Source of the DNA: DASQUK01 sp963813485
GTDB taxonomy: Bacteria > Actinomycetota > Acidimicrobiia > Acidimicrobiales > VFJN01
DNA: 64,000 nucleotides
NCBI GenBank assembly: GCA_963813485.1
Contig: CAWEZE010000029.1
Span: 1-64,000 of the forward strand
Direction: 5' to 3'
Shown: in pieces, positions 1 through 8,145 of the stretch
Layout: the number at the start of each line of letters is the position of its first letter
Position numbering within the stretch: position 1 is the first letter of the stretch
Translations under genes and position numbers: made by a program
The notes under the pieces: model-generated
Databases searched by the model: none
Seen by the model: the letters and a program-made list of their open reading frames with translations, nothing else
What the model was told of the DNA's origin: nothing

Positions 1-76
1 GTCCTAGGCCGCTAGACGATAGGGGGCGTGTAGCGAACGGGACAGGATATCCGGCGGGGCTGGCCTCCCCAAACAT
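1..76. other. window edge, no gene seen
   Basis: Non-coding stretch between the window edge and the end of the uracil-DNA glycosylase gene. I see no promoter, hairpin or short reading frame here that I can support. Confidence 0.5.
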
Positions 77-792
77 CTACTGGTCGGGGATGCGCCAGTG
101 ATGGGCTCGCGGCCTGCCTCGACGAGGGCGGCGTTGGCCCGTGAGAACGGCCGGCTGCCGAAGAAGCCGTTGGCGGCGGACAGCGGCGACGGGTGCGCCG
201 ATTCGATGACGACGTGACGGGTCGTGTCGATCAACGTTCCGTTTCCGGCGAGCCGACACGCCCCCAGAGGATGAAGACAACCCGCTCCTGCTTGTCGTTG
301 ACCACTCGCAGCACCTCGTCCGTGAAGACCTCCCAGCCCTTGCCCTGGTGTGACGCCGCTCGGGCCTGCCGGACCGTCAGCGACGCGTTGAGCAGCAGCA
401 CGCCTCGCGCGCCCAGTTGTCGAGGCATCCGTGGCTGGGCGGCGGATGCCCAGATCGGCCTCGAGCTCCTTGAAGATGTTCTGCAACGACGGTGGCGGTG
501 GTATTCCCCGCCGCACCGAGAAGCACAGGCCGTGCGCCTGCCGCGGGCCGTGGTACGGGTCCTGCCCCAGGATCACGGCCTTGACCTCGGCGTACGGGGT
601 CAGGTGCGGCACGGCGAAGACCTCGTCGGGCGGGGGGTAGACCGTGCCTCGCCCCCGCTCGGCGGCGACGAACTGCTGGAGCTCGCTCCAGTAGGGCTCG
701 GCGAACTCCCCCCGCAGGACGGGGTTCCAATCAGTCTCACCCGCCCATCGTGCCAGCCCAGATCGCAGCTTGCGGGCGATCCCCGCTGGCAT
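77..792 (-). pseudogene. ung: uracil-DNA glycosylase, family 1, broken by four frameshifts
   Basis: Family 1 uracil-DNA glycosylase removes uracil from DNA to start base-excision repair. The reading order of the conserved blocks is intact: the N-terminal block with GQDPYHGP (catalytic Asp in family 1), LCFSVRRGIPPPPSLQNIF, then HGCLDNWAR, then GVLLLNASLTV, VVFILWG, the HPSPLS loop and a C-terminal WRIPDQ before TAG. These blocks lie in four successive steps of frame, each explained by one missing base, near 438, 405, 262 and 99. The start ATG at 792 overlaps the start of the divergent YjbR-like gene, so the true start may be further in. Four losses of the same sign within 350 bp point either to low-quality sequence at a contig edge or to a pseudogene. 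The protein family is certain; the state of the gene is not. Confidence 0.85.
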
Positions 793-1183
793 GGCTAGCA
801 AACTCGCGACCGTGTCCGACGACATCCTCACGCGGCTCCGGGAGGTGTGCCTCGCACTGCCCGAGGTGACGGAACGTCTCAGCCACGGCTCGCCCACCTG
901 GTTCGTACCCGGCAAGAAGACGGTCGCGACCTACGTCGACAACCACCACGGCGACGGCCGCCTGGCCATCTGGTGCCCGGCCCCGCCCGGCCTGCAGGGT
1001 GCCCTCGTGACCGAGGAGCCGGACCGTTTCTTCGTGCCGGCCTACGTCGGTCACCGGGGCTGGCTCGGCGTCCGCCTCGACCGCGAGCTGGAATGGGACG
1101 AGGTAGCCGGCATCGTCGAGGACGCGTATCGGTTGGTGGCCCCCAAGAAGCTCGTCACCGAGCTCGACCGCGAGCCCGGATGA
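791..1183 (+). CDS. YjbR/MmcQ-family protein
   Basis: 130-residue protein of the MmcQ/YjbR group (CyaY-like fold), a family of small proteins with proposed but poorly proven DNA-binding ability. Recognisable features are the N-terminal helix DDILTRLREVCLALPEVTE, the HGSPTWFV segment, the KKTVATYVDN strand, and GHRGWLGVRLD followed by a C-terminal helix ending in the APKKL motif typical of the family. I chose ATG 791; an in-frame TTG at 770 would add seven residues but would overlap the divergent glycosylase gene further. The function in this organism is unknown. Confidence 0.85.
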   Translation: MASKLATVSDDILTRLREVCLALPEVTERLSHGSPTWFVPGKKTVATYVDNHHGDGRLAIWCPAPPGLQGALVTEEPDRFFVPAYVGHRGWLGVRLDRELEWDEVAGIVEDAYRLVAPKKLVTELDREPG

Positions 1184-1215
1184 CCGAATGTGCGGCGGCG
1201 GGACATCGCCGCGGT

Positions 1216-1502
1216 TCAGTCCCGTCGGTCCTCGCGTCGGTACTTACGCCGCCGGTGGCGTCGCAGCACGCCCACGCCGAACCACACGAGCGCCCCCACG
1301 AGTGCGGCAAAGAGGGTGAGCAACCAGACGGGCCATGTGAAGTCCCAGAACAGGAACTTGACCGTCACGTCATCGGTGTTCTGGGCCATGAAGGTACCCA
1401 GCGCCGCCACGCCGGAGATCGATGCGATGGCCCCACCCCCAGTCGCGCACCTTCCTCCTCGGCCTCGATGCTCGTGCCGTCATCGTCGCTTCGCTGGACC
1501 AT
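1216..1502 (-). CDS. LapA-like (DUF1049) membrane protein, probable frameshift
   Basis: Small inner-membrane protein of the LapA/DUF1049 type. The C-terminal part reads MAQNTDDVTVKFLFWDF and then a transmembrane helix (about WPVWLLTLFAALVGALVWFGV) and a basic tail rich in Arg/Lys. The first half of the typical family member (an acidic, charged N-terminus beginning MVQRSDDDGTSIEAEEEGAR at ATG 1502) lies in a different frame; adding one G to the run of Gs near 1431 joins the two. Without the shift only about 64 residues from GTG 1410 would be made. In other bacteria the family is linked to envelope assembly; here the role is inferred only from the fold. Confidence 0.7.
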
Positions 1503-1660
1503 GAAGCCCTCCGCTTACCAGCATGGTGTGATCCACAGAGTCTGCTCGGTGGCCAGCAAGAGCCGTGGCATTGGTCCCTGATGCGCCACCGCCATGCGCG
1601 GTGCCAAGGCCCGCACGAGACCACTAGCCTCGTCGGGCGGCGGTACAGAGGGAGCCGAGC
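1503..1660. other. intergenic region, candidate promoter
   Basis: Divergent spacer between the LapA-like gene and the SGNH hydrolase gene. It contains a TAGCCT hexamer near 1624, a plausible -10 for the hydrolase gene on the plus strand. No other structure is seen. Confidence 0.35.
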
Positions 1661-3286
1661 ATGCTTGGCGACGATGGTGGCGGAGCACGTCCGCGGGTGA
1701 GGCGTGCGCGGGGGCCTCGACCCCCGGTCGAGGATCCGACGCTGGGCGTGGAGGTCGAGCTCGATCGGACCGGCCGCCCGGCCAACCGCCTGGTCACGAT
1801 CGGCGACTCGATCACGCAGGGGTTCATGAGCGCGGCGGTGTTCCGTACGGATCTGTCCTGGCCGAGCATGGTCGCGTTCGAGCTGGGCCTGCGCCTGGGC
1901 GCGGGGTTCCGGTATCCCGTGTACGAGCAACCGACCGGCCCGGGCGGCCTTCCGTTCGACCTGGAGCGTGCGCTGCGCAGTCTCGAGGCGGTTGTCGGGG
2001 ACAGGCTCGACTGGTACGAGGCGGTCCGCGCACTGCGGTGGGCGCGGTCCTACATGGACGCCATCGAGGACTATTGGGAGCGCGGCGAGGGCCGTGATGT
2101 CCCGCCCACGGCGGCGCCCTACCACAACCTCGCGGTCTACGGTGCCGACGTCCTCGACGTCCTGCTGCTCGATGCGGACCGCATCGCGAAGCGGCTCGAG
2201 CGCAGGCCCCGCGACGACCCGTTCGCGCAGGTCGTCGAAGGGCACAACGACCGGGCCTGGCGTGTCGTTCTGGAGAGTTGCCGCGGGCCCAATGGCAAGG
2301 CCGGCACCGTGCTCGACGCGGCCCGAGCGATGGGCGACGAGGGCCTGGAGGGCGGGGGTTCCGGCCCGGGGATCGAGACGCTGGTGGTCATGCTCGGGGC
2401 GAACAACGCGCTGGGCACAGTGGTCCACCTCGACGCGCGGTGGACGCCGCCGGACTACCTCGACCGGAGCCCACGCAGGCGCCTCGACAGCAAGAGTGCC
2501 TACAACGTGTGGCGGCCAGCGCATTTTGCCGATGAATGGGGGCTGCTGGTCAAGGCACTGAAGTCGATCGACGCCCGGCACGTCATCGTCGCGACCGTGC
2601 CGCAAGTGACGATCGCCCCGATCGCTCGCGGCTGGCGCGGGAAGGTGTATCGAGGGTCACGTTTCTTCCCGTACTACATCCGGCCGTGGATCAACGACGC
2701 CGACTTCGACGTCGACAGGGATCAGCATCTGACGGAGTCGGAAGCCCGGCAGATCGACTCGGCGATCGACGCCTACAACGCGACGATCATCGCGTCGGTG
2801 CGGGCGGCCCGCCGGGAGGGCCGCAACTGGTACCTGTTCGACCTGGGCGGGCTGCTCGACAGCCTGGCGTCCAAGCGCTACGTGGAGGATCCCGCGGCGC
2901 GGCCTAGGTGGTGGAAGCCGTACGACCTGCCTCCGGAGCTGACGGCACTGACTCCGATCCCCGACACGAGGTTCTTCCAGGCCGGCCCCGGGGGGCGCAC
3001 CGATGGTGGCCTGTTCTCCCTCGACGGCGTCCATCCGACCACGATCGGCTACGGCATCGTCGCCCGCGAACTGGTCAGGATCATGAACGACCACGCACGC
3101 GTCCCGTTCTTCACGCAGGATGGGGCCTTTCGCACACCCGCGTCCGTCGATGTGGACTTCGCACGGGTGCTTGCCTCCGACACGCTCATCGCCCGCCCGC
3201 CACGAGCGTTCTCATCGACCCTCGCTCTGCTCGGATGGCTGGACGAGACGGTCGACTTGATCGACCGGGTCTTCCCGTTCCCCTGA
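1661..3286 (+). CDS. SGNH/GDSL-family hydrolase
   Basis: 541-residue protein with the SGNH hydrolase blocks: GDSITQG around residues 48-54 with the nucleophile Ser (block I), GANNALG around residue 246 with the block III Asn, and DGVHPTTIGY around residues 454-463 with the catalytic Asp-x-x-His pair (block V). Such enzymes cleave esters or lipid acyl groups. No signal peptide is evident, so it is probably cytoplasmic. It is much longer than the usual 200-250-residue core: block I to block V spans about 400 residues, so a large insertion sits inside the fold. The substrate cannot be told. It is transcribed alone and converges on the antiporter gene. Confidence 0.8.
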   Translation: MLGDDGGGARPRVRRARGPRPPVEDPTLGVEVELDRTGRPANRLVTIGDSITQGFMSAAVFRTDLSWPSMVAFELGLRLGAGFRYPVYEQPTGPGGLPFDLERALRSLEAVVGDRLDWYEAVRALRWARSYMDAIEDYWERGEGRDVPPTAAPYHNLAVYGADVLDVLLLDADRIAKRLERRPRDDPFAQVVEGHNDRAWRVVLESCRGPNGKAGTVLDAARAMGDEGLEGGGSGPGIETLVVMLGANNALGTVVHLDARWTPPDYLDRSPRRRLDSKSAYNVWRPAHFADEWGLLVKALKSIDARHVIVATVPQVTIAPIARGWRGKVYRGSRFFPYYIRPWINDADFDVDRDQHLTESEARQIDSAIDAYNATIIASVRAARREGRNWYLFDLGGLLDSLASKRYVEDPAARPRWWKPYDLPPELTALTPIPDTRFFQAGPGGRTDGGLFSLDGVHPTTIGYGIVARELVRIMNDHARVPFFTQDGAFRTPASVDVDFARVLASDTLIARPPRAFSSTLALLGWLDETVDLIDRVFPFP

Positions 3287-3296
3287 CGTACAGCGC

Positions 3297-4880
3297 CTAC
3301 CGCTCGAGGTAGGACTCCTCGAGGTCGAGCTCCCGTTCGAGGCGGTGCATCACCTCGTTGCTGATGTCCCCGGCGTTCCGGAGCTCGACGATCGCCTGCC
3401 GCTCGGCTCGCCAGAGGCGCCGGAGGACCTGCTCGCGGACCTCGGACGCGTCCTCGTAGCCGTCGTCCTCGATCTTGCCGGCGCGGGCCGCGAACCGGCG
3501 CTTGCGTTGCTCGTAGTACTGGCGGGCGCGGTCGAGGGGCTCGTCGTCTGCCCAGCCTTCGTCCGCCAGGACTTCGAGCTCGGTGAGCGCCGCCTTGCTC
3601 GCCGCCAGGCGGGCAAGGAGCTCTTCGTGCTCCTCGTCGCGCCCGTCCGCGGCCACACCGAGCCGCCGGATCAGCGCCGGCAGCGTCAACCCCTGGCCCA
3701 CGACCGTGACCAGCACCACCGCGAACGTGACGAACACGATCAGGTTCCGCCCGGGCAGCTGGGCGCCCGCATCGGTCTCCAGCGGCAGGGCCAGCGCCGT
3801 GGCCAGCGACACGGCCCCGCGCAGCCCGCTCCAGGCGATCACGACCCGCTCGGAAACGCCCACCCTGCGCTCCCGTTGCCGGGGACGCCGGTCGAGCGCC
3901 CGCACGATGTAGGGGACGGTGAACACCCAGGCGAAGCGGGCGCCGATCACGGCGACGGACACGAGCGCGGCGTACCCCAGCAGCTCCGACAGCGGCTGCC
4001 CGGTCAGGTCGTCGAGCACGACCGGCAGCTGTAGCCCGATGAGCACGAACAGCGTGGCGTTGAGCAGGAAGGTCAGCACGTCCCAAACCGCGGACACCTG
4101 GAGGCGGGTCGACGGCGAGGCCAGCTCGGGCGCCCGCCAACCGAGGTACAGGCCGGCTGTCACCACGGACAGCACGCCGGAGACGTGGAGATGCTCGGCG
4201 GGCAGGAAGGCGGCGTAGCCGGTGATCAAGCTGATCGTGATCTCGGTCTGCGGATCATCGAGACGCCGTCGGATCTCGCCGATCACGTATCCCACTGCCA
4301 GGCCCAGCGCCACACCGCCGGCGGCGGCCAGCAGGAACTCGAGGCTGGCGTCGAGCAGCGAGAACGTCCCCTCGACCGCCGCCACGACGGCGACGCGGTA
4401 CGCGATCAGGGCGGCCGCGTCGTTGACCAGGCTCTCGCCCTCGACCAGGTTGACGATGCGGCGGGGGGCGCCCAGCCGGCGCATGATGGCCGTCGCCGCG
4501 ACCGGGTCCGTGGGCGAGACGATCGCCCCCAGGGCGAATGCCATGGGCCACGGCAGGTCGAGCACCAGATGCCCCGGCACCGCCACCAGCACCGTCGTGA
4601 CCAGCACGAGCCCAACCGACGTGAGCGACAGGGCGCGGGCATATCCCCGCAGGGCGTGCATCTCCGAGAAGAACGCCGCGACGTACAACAACGGCGGCAG
4701 GAAGACGACCAGTACCAGGTCGGGATCGAGCTCGACCTCGGGCAGGCCGGGCACGAACCCCAGTGCCAGCCCACCAAGGACGAGGACGATCGGGTACGGG
4801 ACGCCGATGCGGCTGGCAACCGCGTTGAGGATGGCCACCGACACCAGGACCCCGGCGAGGACGACGTCGAAGCCTTCCAC
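3297..4880 (-). CDS. CPA1-family Na+/H+ antiporter
   Basis: Cation:proton antiporter of the NhaP/NHE type, about 527 residues. Around twelve hydrophobic helices are followed by a charged cytoplasmic tail of about 140 residues. Family signatures are SPTDPVAA near residue 120, GESLVNDAAAL near 147 (the membrane Asp used for transport) and WSGLRGAVSLA near 350. It exports Na+ or K+ in exchange for protons and serves pH and salt balance. The start is uncertain: I chose GTG 4880, because the open frame continues upstream only as an antisense shadow of the crotonase gene. It stands as a single gene, convergent with the SGNH hydrolase and divergent from the crotonase. Confidence 0.9.
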   Translation of the reverse strand: MEGFDVVLAGVLVSVAILNAVASRIGVPYPIVLVLGGLALGFVPGLPEVELDPDLVLVVFLPPLLYVAAFFSEMHALRGYARALSLTSVGLVLVTTVLVAVPGHLVLDLPWPMAFALGAIVSPTDPVAATAIMRRLGAPRRIVNLVEGESLVNDAAALIAYRVAVVAAVEGTFSLLDASLEFLLAAAGGVALGLAVGYVIGEIRRRLDDPQTEITISLITGYAAFLPAEHLHVSGVLSVVTAGLYLGWRAPELASPSTRLQVSAVWDVLTFLLNATLFVLIGLQLPVVLDDLTGQPLSELLGYAALVSVAVIGARFAWVFTVPYIVRALDRRPRQRERRVGVSERVVIAWSGLRGAVSLATALALPLETDAGAQLPGRNLIVFVTFAVVLVTVVGQGLTLPALIRRLGVAADGRDEEHEELLARLAASKAALTELEVLADEGWADDEPLDRARQYYEQRKRRFAARAGKIEDDGYEDASEVREQVLRRLWRAERQAIVELRNAGDISNEVMHRLERELDLEESYLER

Positions 4881-5049
4881 GCCCGAAAGTCTGGCCTCGG
4901 CACGGATGCGCTTGACGATGGTCGTCGGGCACCCCGCGACGGGGCGGATTGTCTGTCCCACCGGGAGGCCCTGACGGCTGCTCGAGCACGGGTTGCCTCG
5001 GCGCCTGAATCCGAAGGCGCGGGCCGGTGCGGCGTGGCAGCCTGACCCG

Positions 5050-5850
5050 ATGTCGCATCTGACCGTTGAGAACGTCGGGTACGTGAGGGTGCTGCGGCTC
5101 GATCGCCCGGAACGAAAGAACGCGCTCACGTCGTCACTGGGCTGGGGCATCGTGAGGGCGATCGGCGACGCCAACGCGGATGACAACGTCCGGGTCGTGG
5201 CGCTGACCGGCAATGGCGACGCCTTCTGTTCTGGCCTGGACCTGGGTGGTGGCGATGACGCGCCGGTCGAGACTGGGCTGTCGGACCAACAGCGGATGCT
5301 CGACGAGAAGGGCTGGGTCGGGCGGTTTCTTCTCGCGCTGCGGTTCGAGACCGACAAGCCGGTGGTTGCCGGGATCAACGGGGCGGCGGTGGGCGCGGGT
5401 CTCTCCCTGGCGTTGGCCGCCGACATTCGGATTGCAGCGGACACGGCGCGCCTGCACCCCGGGTACCTGCGGGCAGGTACGTCGCCCGACGGCGGCCTCA
5501 CCTGGTCCCTGCCAACCCTCGTCGGCCACGAGAACGCACTGCGCTTCCTGCTCGAGTCCCGCTTCGTAGATGCCGACGAGGCGCTTCGCCGCGGACTCGT
5601 GTCGGAGGTCGTCCCCGCCGATCAGCTCGATGAGCGGCTACTGGAGTTCTGCGAAGCCGTCGCCGCCCAAGCACCGCTCGCGGTGCGGCGCACGAAGCAC
5701 CTGGTCGCCAGAACACCACTGATCACCGACGTCGACGGGCGCATGACCGATGAGATCCGCAACGCGCTTGCAGGTCTCGGCAGCGAGGATGGACAGGAGG
5801 CCGTGCAGGCGATCATCGAGAAGCGCAGGCCAGAGTTCCGTGGGCGTTGA
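5050..5850 (+). CDS. crotonase-superfamily (enoyl-CoA hydratase/isomerase-like) protein
   Basis: 266-residue crotonase fold protein acting on an acyl-CoA thioester. The start motif LDRPERKNAL, the oxyanion-hole segment FCSGLDLGGG and the GAAVGAGLSLALAADIRIA block are clear. Both Glu residues used by true enoyl-CoA hydratases are absent (GLSLA in place of the first, HPGYL in place of the second), while SPDGGLTW carries an Asp, as in PaaG-type and related isomerases. I therefore favour an isomerase or another crotonase reaction over simple hydration. The next gene, a TesB-type thioesterase, follows within two bases, so the two probably form one acyl-CoA operon. Confidence 0.85.
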   Translation: MSHLTVENVGYVRVLRLDRPERKNALTSSLGWGIVRAIGDANADDNVRVVALTGNGDAFCSGLDLGGGDDAPVETGLSDQQRMLDEKGWVGRFLLALRFETDKPVVAGINGAAVGAGLSLALAADIRIAADTARLHPGYLRAGTSPDGGLTWSLPTLVGHENALRFLLESRFVDADEALRRGLVSEVVPADQLDERLLEFCEAVAAQAPLAVRRTKHLVARTPLITDVDGRMTDEIRNALAGLGSEDGQEAVQAIIEKRRPEFRGR

Positions 5851-5851
5851 A

Positions 5852-6688
5852 GTGACGGATCGGGTCGCTCGGCAGCAGGCTGCGATCGACGAGCTCCTCG
5901 ATCTGCTCCGCCATGAGCGGCGAGGAGACACGTGGGTTGGGCGGACACCCGACTGGTACGGGCCCGTGGTCTTCGGGGGAATCGGGCTGGCCCTCACCAT
6001 CAGCGCAGCGTGTCGTGACGCCCCGGTGGGAAGCCGGCTCCACTCGCTCCACGCCTACTTCCTCCGACCTGTGCAGGGCGGACAAGAGATCGCGTTCCGC
6101 AGCGAGGTCGTGAAGGCGGGACGCGCGTTCAACCTGCACCGCGTCACGGCGTCGCAGCGCGCCAAACCGGTCATCACGATGGATTGTTCGTTCACCACCG
6201 ACACCGACGGCTACGTGTACGACCTCTCCGGGATCCCCACGGACGTGCCCCTCCCCGGCGACCTCCCCGAACCCGATGACACCCCGGACGAGGTTGGGCC
6301 ATGGGATGAGCGTTGGCTCGGTCCCAGTCGCCTGCGACCCGACGGCACCCGCGAGGCGACACACCGCCACTGGTTCCGCCTACCTCGAACGCTCGACGAC
6401 GACCCGCACCTGCACACGGCGCTGCTCGGCTATGCAACCGACTGGACAGGCGTCGGTGGGCGGCCCCACTACCTCGAGGGCGACACCACCGGCATGATCA
6501 GTCTCGACCACGCGGCCTGGTTCCACCGCGCCGCCCGCGTCGACGAGTGGCTCCTCCAAGACGTGCAGAGCCTCGTCAACGCCGGAGGCCGCGGGACGCT
6601 GCGCGGCGTGATCCGGAACCCGCAGGGCCTGATCGTCGCGTCCATGACCCAGGAGATGCTCCTCCGGCCCATCACCCCCCGACCGTGA
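5852..6688 (+). CDS. acyl-CoA thioesterase II (TesB-like)
   Basis: Double hot-dog thioesterase of the TesB family, about 278 residues, releasing free acids from acyl-CoA. Seen are the GGIGLALTISAACRD helix, LHSLHAYFLRPVQGGQEIAF at the end of the first hot-dog strand pair, and in the second domain SLDHAAWFHRA with the conserved catalytic Asp followed by Q and S residues further on (LLQDVQSL). GTG 5852 begins two bases after the crotonase stop; GTG 5840, overlapping it, is the alternative. It probably acts with the crotonase in the same transcript. A long perfect hairpin begins exactly at its stop codon. Confidence 0.88.
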   Translation: MTDRVARQQAAIDELLDLLRHERRGDTWVGRTPDWYGPVVFGGIGLALTISAACRDAPVGSRLHSLHAYFLRPVQGGQEIAFRSEVVKAGRAFNLHRVTASQRAKPVITMDCSFTTDTDGYVYDLSGIPTDVPLPGDLPEPDDTPDEVGPWDERWLGPSRLRPDGTREATHRHWFRLPRTLDDDPHLHTALLGYATDWTGVGGRPHYLEGDTTGMISLDHAAWFHRAARVDEWLLQDVQSLVNAGGRGTLRGVIRNPQGLIVASMTQEMLLRPITPRP

Positions 6689-6733
6689 CGCAACGAACCC
6701 CCAGGTCTGCTGACCTGGGGGTTCGTTGCGTCA
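6686..6733. terminator. 22-bp perfect inverted repeat, probable bidirectional terminator
   Basis: The left arm (6686-6707) and right arm (6712-6733) pair without a mismatch around the 4-base loop TGCT; the arm core is AACCCCCAGGTC. It starts on the TGA of the thioesterase gene and ends seven bases before the tRNA-Gln gene, which runs the other way. There is no strong T-tract on either side, so this is a hairpin between convergent units rather than a classical intrinsic terminator. Confidence 0.7.
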
Positions 6734-6739
6734 ATCGTG

Positions 6740-6811
6740 CTCGGGGGGGAGGACTCGAACCCCCAATGACAGGGCCAGAACCTGCTGTGTTACCGATTAC
6801 ACCACCCCCGA
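6740..6811 (-). tRNA. tRNA-Gln (CTG anticodon)
   Basis: Cloverleaf read on the minus strand: 7-bp acceptor stem TCGGGGG/CCCCCGA, D-arm with GTGTAATCGGTAACAC, anticodon stem GCAGG/CCTGT around the loop TTCTGGC, T-arm GGGGG-TTCGAGT-CCTCC, discriminator G. The anticodon CTG (plus-strand 6776-6778) reads the Gln codon CAG, and the weak U1-A72 pair is typical of tRNA-Gln. The CCA end is not encoded. GatCAB, which can supply Gln-tRNA by transamidation of Glu-tRNA, is encoded later in this window, and gltX lies 1.3 kb away. Confidence 0.93.
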
Positions 6812-6983
6812 AGGCGGACCGACACCCTACCCGGCCAGCGCGGACGATCGCACCAGCGATCGCCCGCCACCGACCCGTCGTCGCGACCCGAGACTGGGTC
6901 CGGGGCGCCGATGAGTCGCGGCGGCTCGCGTCGTCATATGTGACGTCTGCCAAATCACCCACGCCGAAGGGACGGTGCACCCG

Positions 6984-7457
6984 ATGCCGAAACTCACCTC
7001 CTGCCTCTGGTTCGACACCGAAGGCGAGGACGCCGCCAACTTCTACGTCTCGGTCTTCCCCAACTCCCGCATCGTCAACGTGTCCCGCTACGGGGACGCC
7101 GGCCCGCGACCCTCGGGCTCGGTCATGACCGTCGACTTCGAGCTGGACGGGCACCCGTTCATGGCGCTCAACGGCGGCCCGGAGTTCACGTTCAACGAGG
7201 CGGTCTCCTTCGTCGTCGACTGCGCCGACCAGGACGAGGTCGACCACTACTGGACGAGGCTGAGCGAGGGCGGCGAGGAAGGCCCGTGCGGTTGGCTCAA
7301 GGACCGCTTCGGGCTGTCCTGGCAGGTCGTTCCGGCCGCCCTCGGCGAGCTCGCCAGCGATCCCGACCCCGCCAAGTCTCAGGCCGTCATCAAGGCGATG
7401 CTCGGCATGCGCAAGCTCGTCGTCGCCGAGCTGCAGGCGGCCTATGACGCTGCCTGA
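6984..7457 (+). CDS. VOC-superfamily protein, PhnB/3-demethylubiquinone-methyltransferase-like
   Basis: 157-residue protein of the glyoxalase/VOC fold, PhnB-like branch. The usual opening (MPKLTSCLWFDTEGEDAANF, then the VFPNS segment), the DGHPFMALNGGPEFTFNEAVSFVVDC centre and the DRFGLSWQVVP strand before a Met/Lys-rich C-terminal helix are all present. Members of this branch are often named 3-demethylubiquinone methyltransferase, but enzymatic proof is rare, so I assign only the fold. ATG 6984 is chosen because the family starts there; an upstream GTG is less likely. Confidence 0.82.
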   Translation: MPKLTSCLWFDTEGEDAANFYVSVFPNSRIVNVSRYGDAGPRPSGSVMTVDFELDGHPFMALNGGPEFTFNEAVSFVVDCADQDEVDHYWTRLSEGGEEGPCGWLKDRFGLSWQVVPAALGELASDPDPAKSQAVIKAMLGMRKLVVAELQAAYDAA

Positions 7458-7469
7458 CCCCGGGCGCCG

Positions 7470-8141
7470 TCAGCCCGGGGCCTGCGGCTCGAGGTCGACC
7501 AGGCGCCGGAAGCCGATGATGCGTCCCACGGCTACGGCGGCCGTCTCCTCGGCGTAGTCGCGCACGGACCCGCGGTTGCCGCTCGGCGACACCGAGGCGT
7601 CGAGGCCCAACTCGTCGGCGATGGCCTTGACCCGGAGGGCGTGGTAGCCGTCGGTGACGAGCACGACATCGGTCATCCCCTGGTCGCGCAGGATGCGGGC
7701 CGACGCCGCCAGCGACTCCCACGTGCTGGTGCCCTGGACCTCGCGCAGCACGTCGGCGTCGGGGACACCCGCCTGCAGCAGGTAGTCGGCGCTCGCGCTG
7801 GCCTCGGTGCAGCGGTCGCCCTCCTGCTTGCCCCCGGTCACGACGATGGTTCCGGCGGTGCCCCCCTCGTAGAGCTCGAGCGCGTGGTCAAGACGCTCCT
7901 CCAGAACGGGCGACGGCCGGCAGTCGTACTGCGCCGCCCCCAGCACCACGATGGCCTCGGCCGACCGGGCGCCGTCGCGCCGGCTCGCCAGCCACACCTG
8001 GACGAACGTCACCCCGACGTAGGCGACGAGCAGCGCGCCGACCAGGAGCAGGCCCCGCCACAGATAACGCCGGCGGCGCGAACGCCCGGTGGGGCGGTTC
8101 CCGGCGCGCTTCCCCTCGCGCGCCCGGAGCGTGAATGTCAC
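7470..8141 (-). CDS. YdcF/SanA-like DUF218 membrane protein
   Basis: 223-residue protein with one N-terminal transmembrane helix (about YLWRGLLLVGALLVAYVGV) after a basic Arg-rich start, followed by a DUF218 domain: AIVVLGAAQYDCRPSPVLEERLDHA, VTGGKQEGD, EASASADYLLQAGVP and TDGYHALRVKAIA. The domain faces the outside in known relatives and is linked to envelope functions; its chemistry is unproven. GTG 8141 lies only four bases past the gltX stop, so it is probably co-transcribed with gltX. Confidence 0.82.
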   Translation of the reverse strand: MTFTLRAREGKRAGNRPTGRSRRRRYLWRGLLLVGALLVAYVGVTFVQVWLASRRDGARSAEAIVVLGAAQYDCRPSPVLEERLDHALELYEGGTAGTIVVTGGKQEGDRCTEASASADYLLQAGVPDADVLREVQGTSTWESLAASARILRDQGMTDVVLVTDGYHALRVKAIADELGLDASVSPSGNRGSVRDYAEETAAVAVGRIIGFRRLVDLEPQAPG

Positions 8142-8145
8142 GGGA

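Noticed and set aside
3297..5501. 734-residue antiporter start at 5501
   Set aside because: The extra N-terminus is antisense to the crotonase gene and has no membrane or family character.
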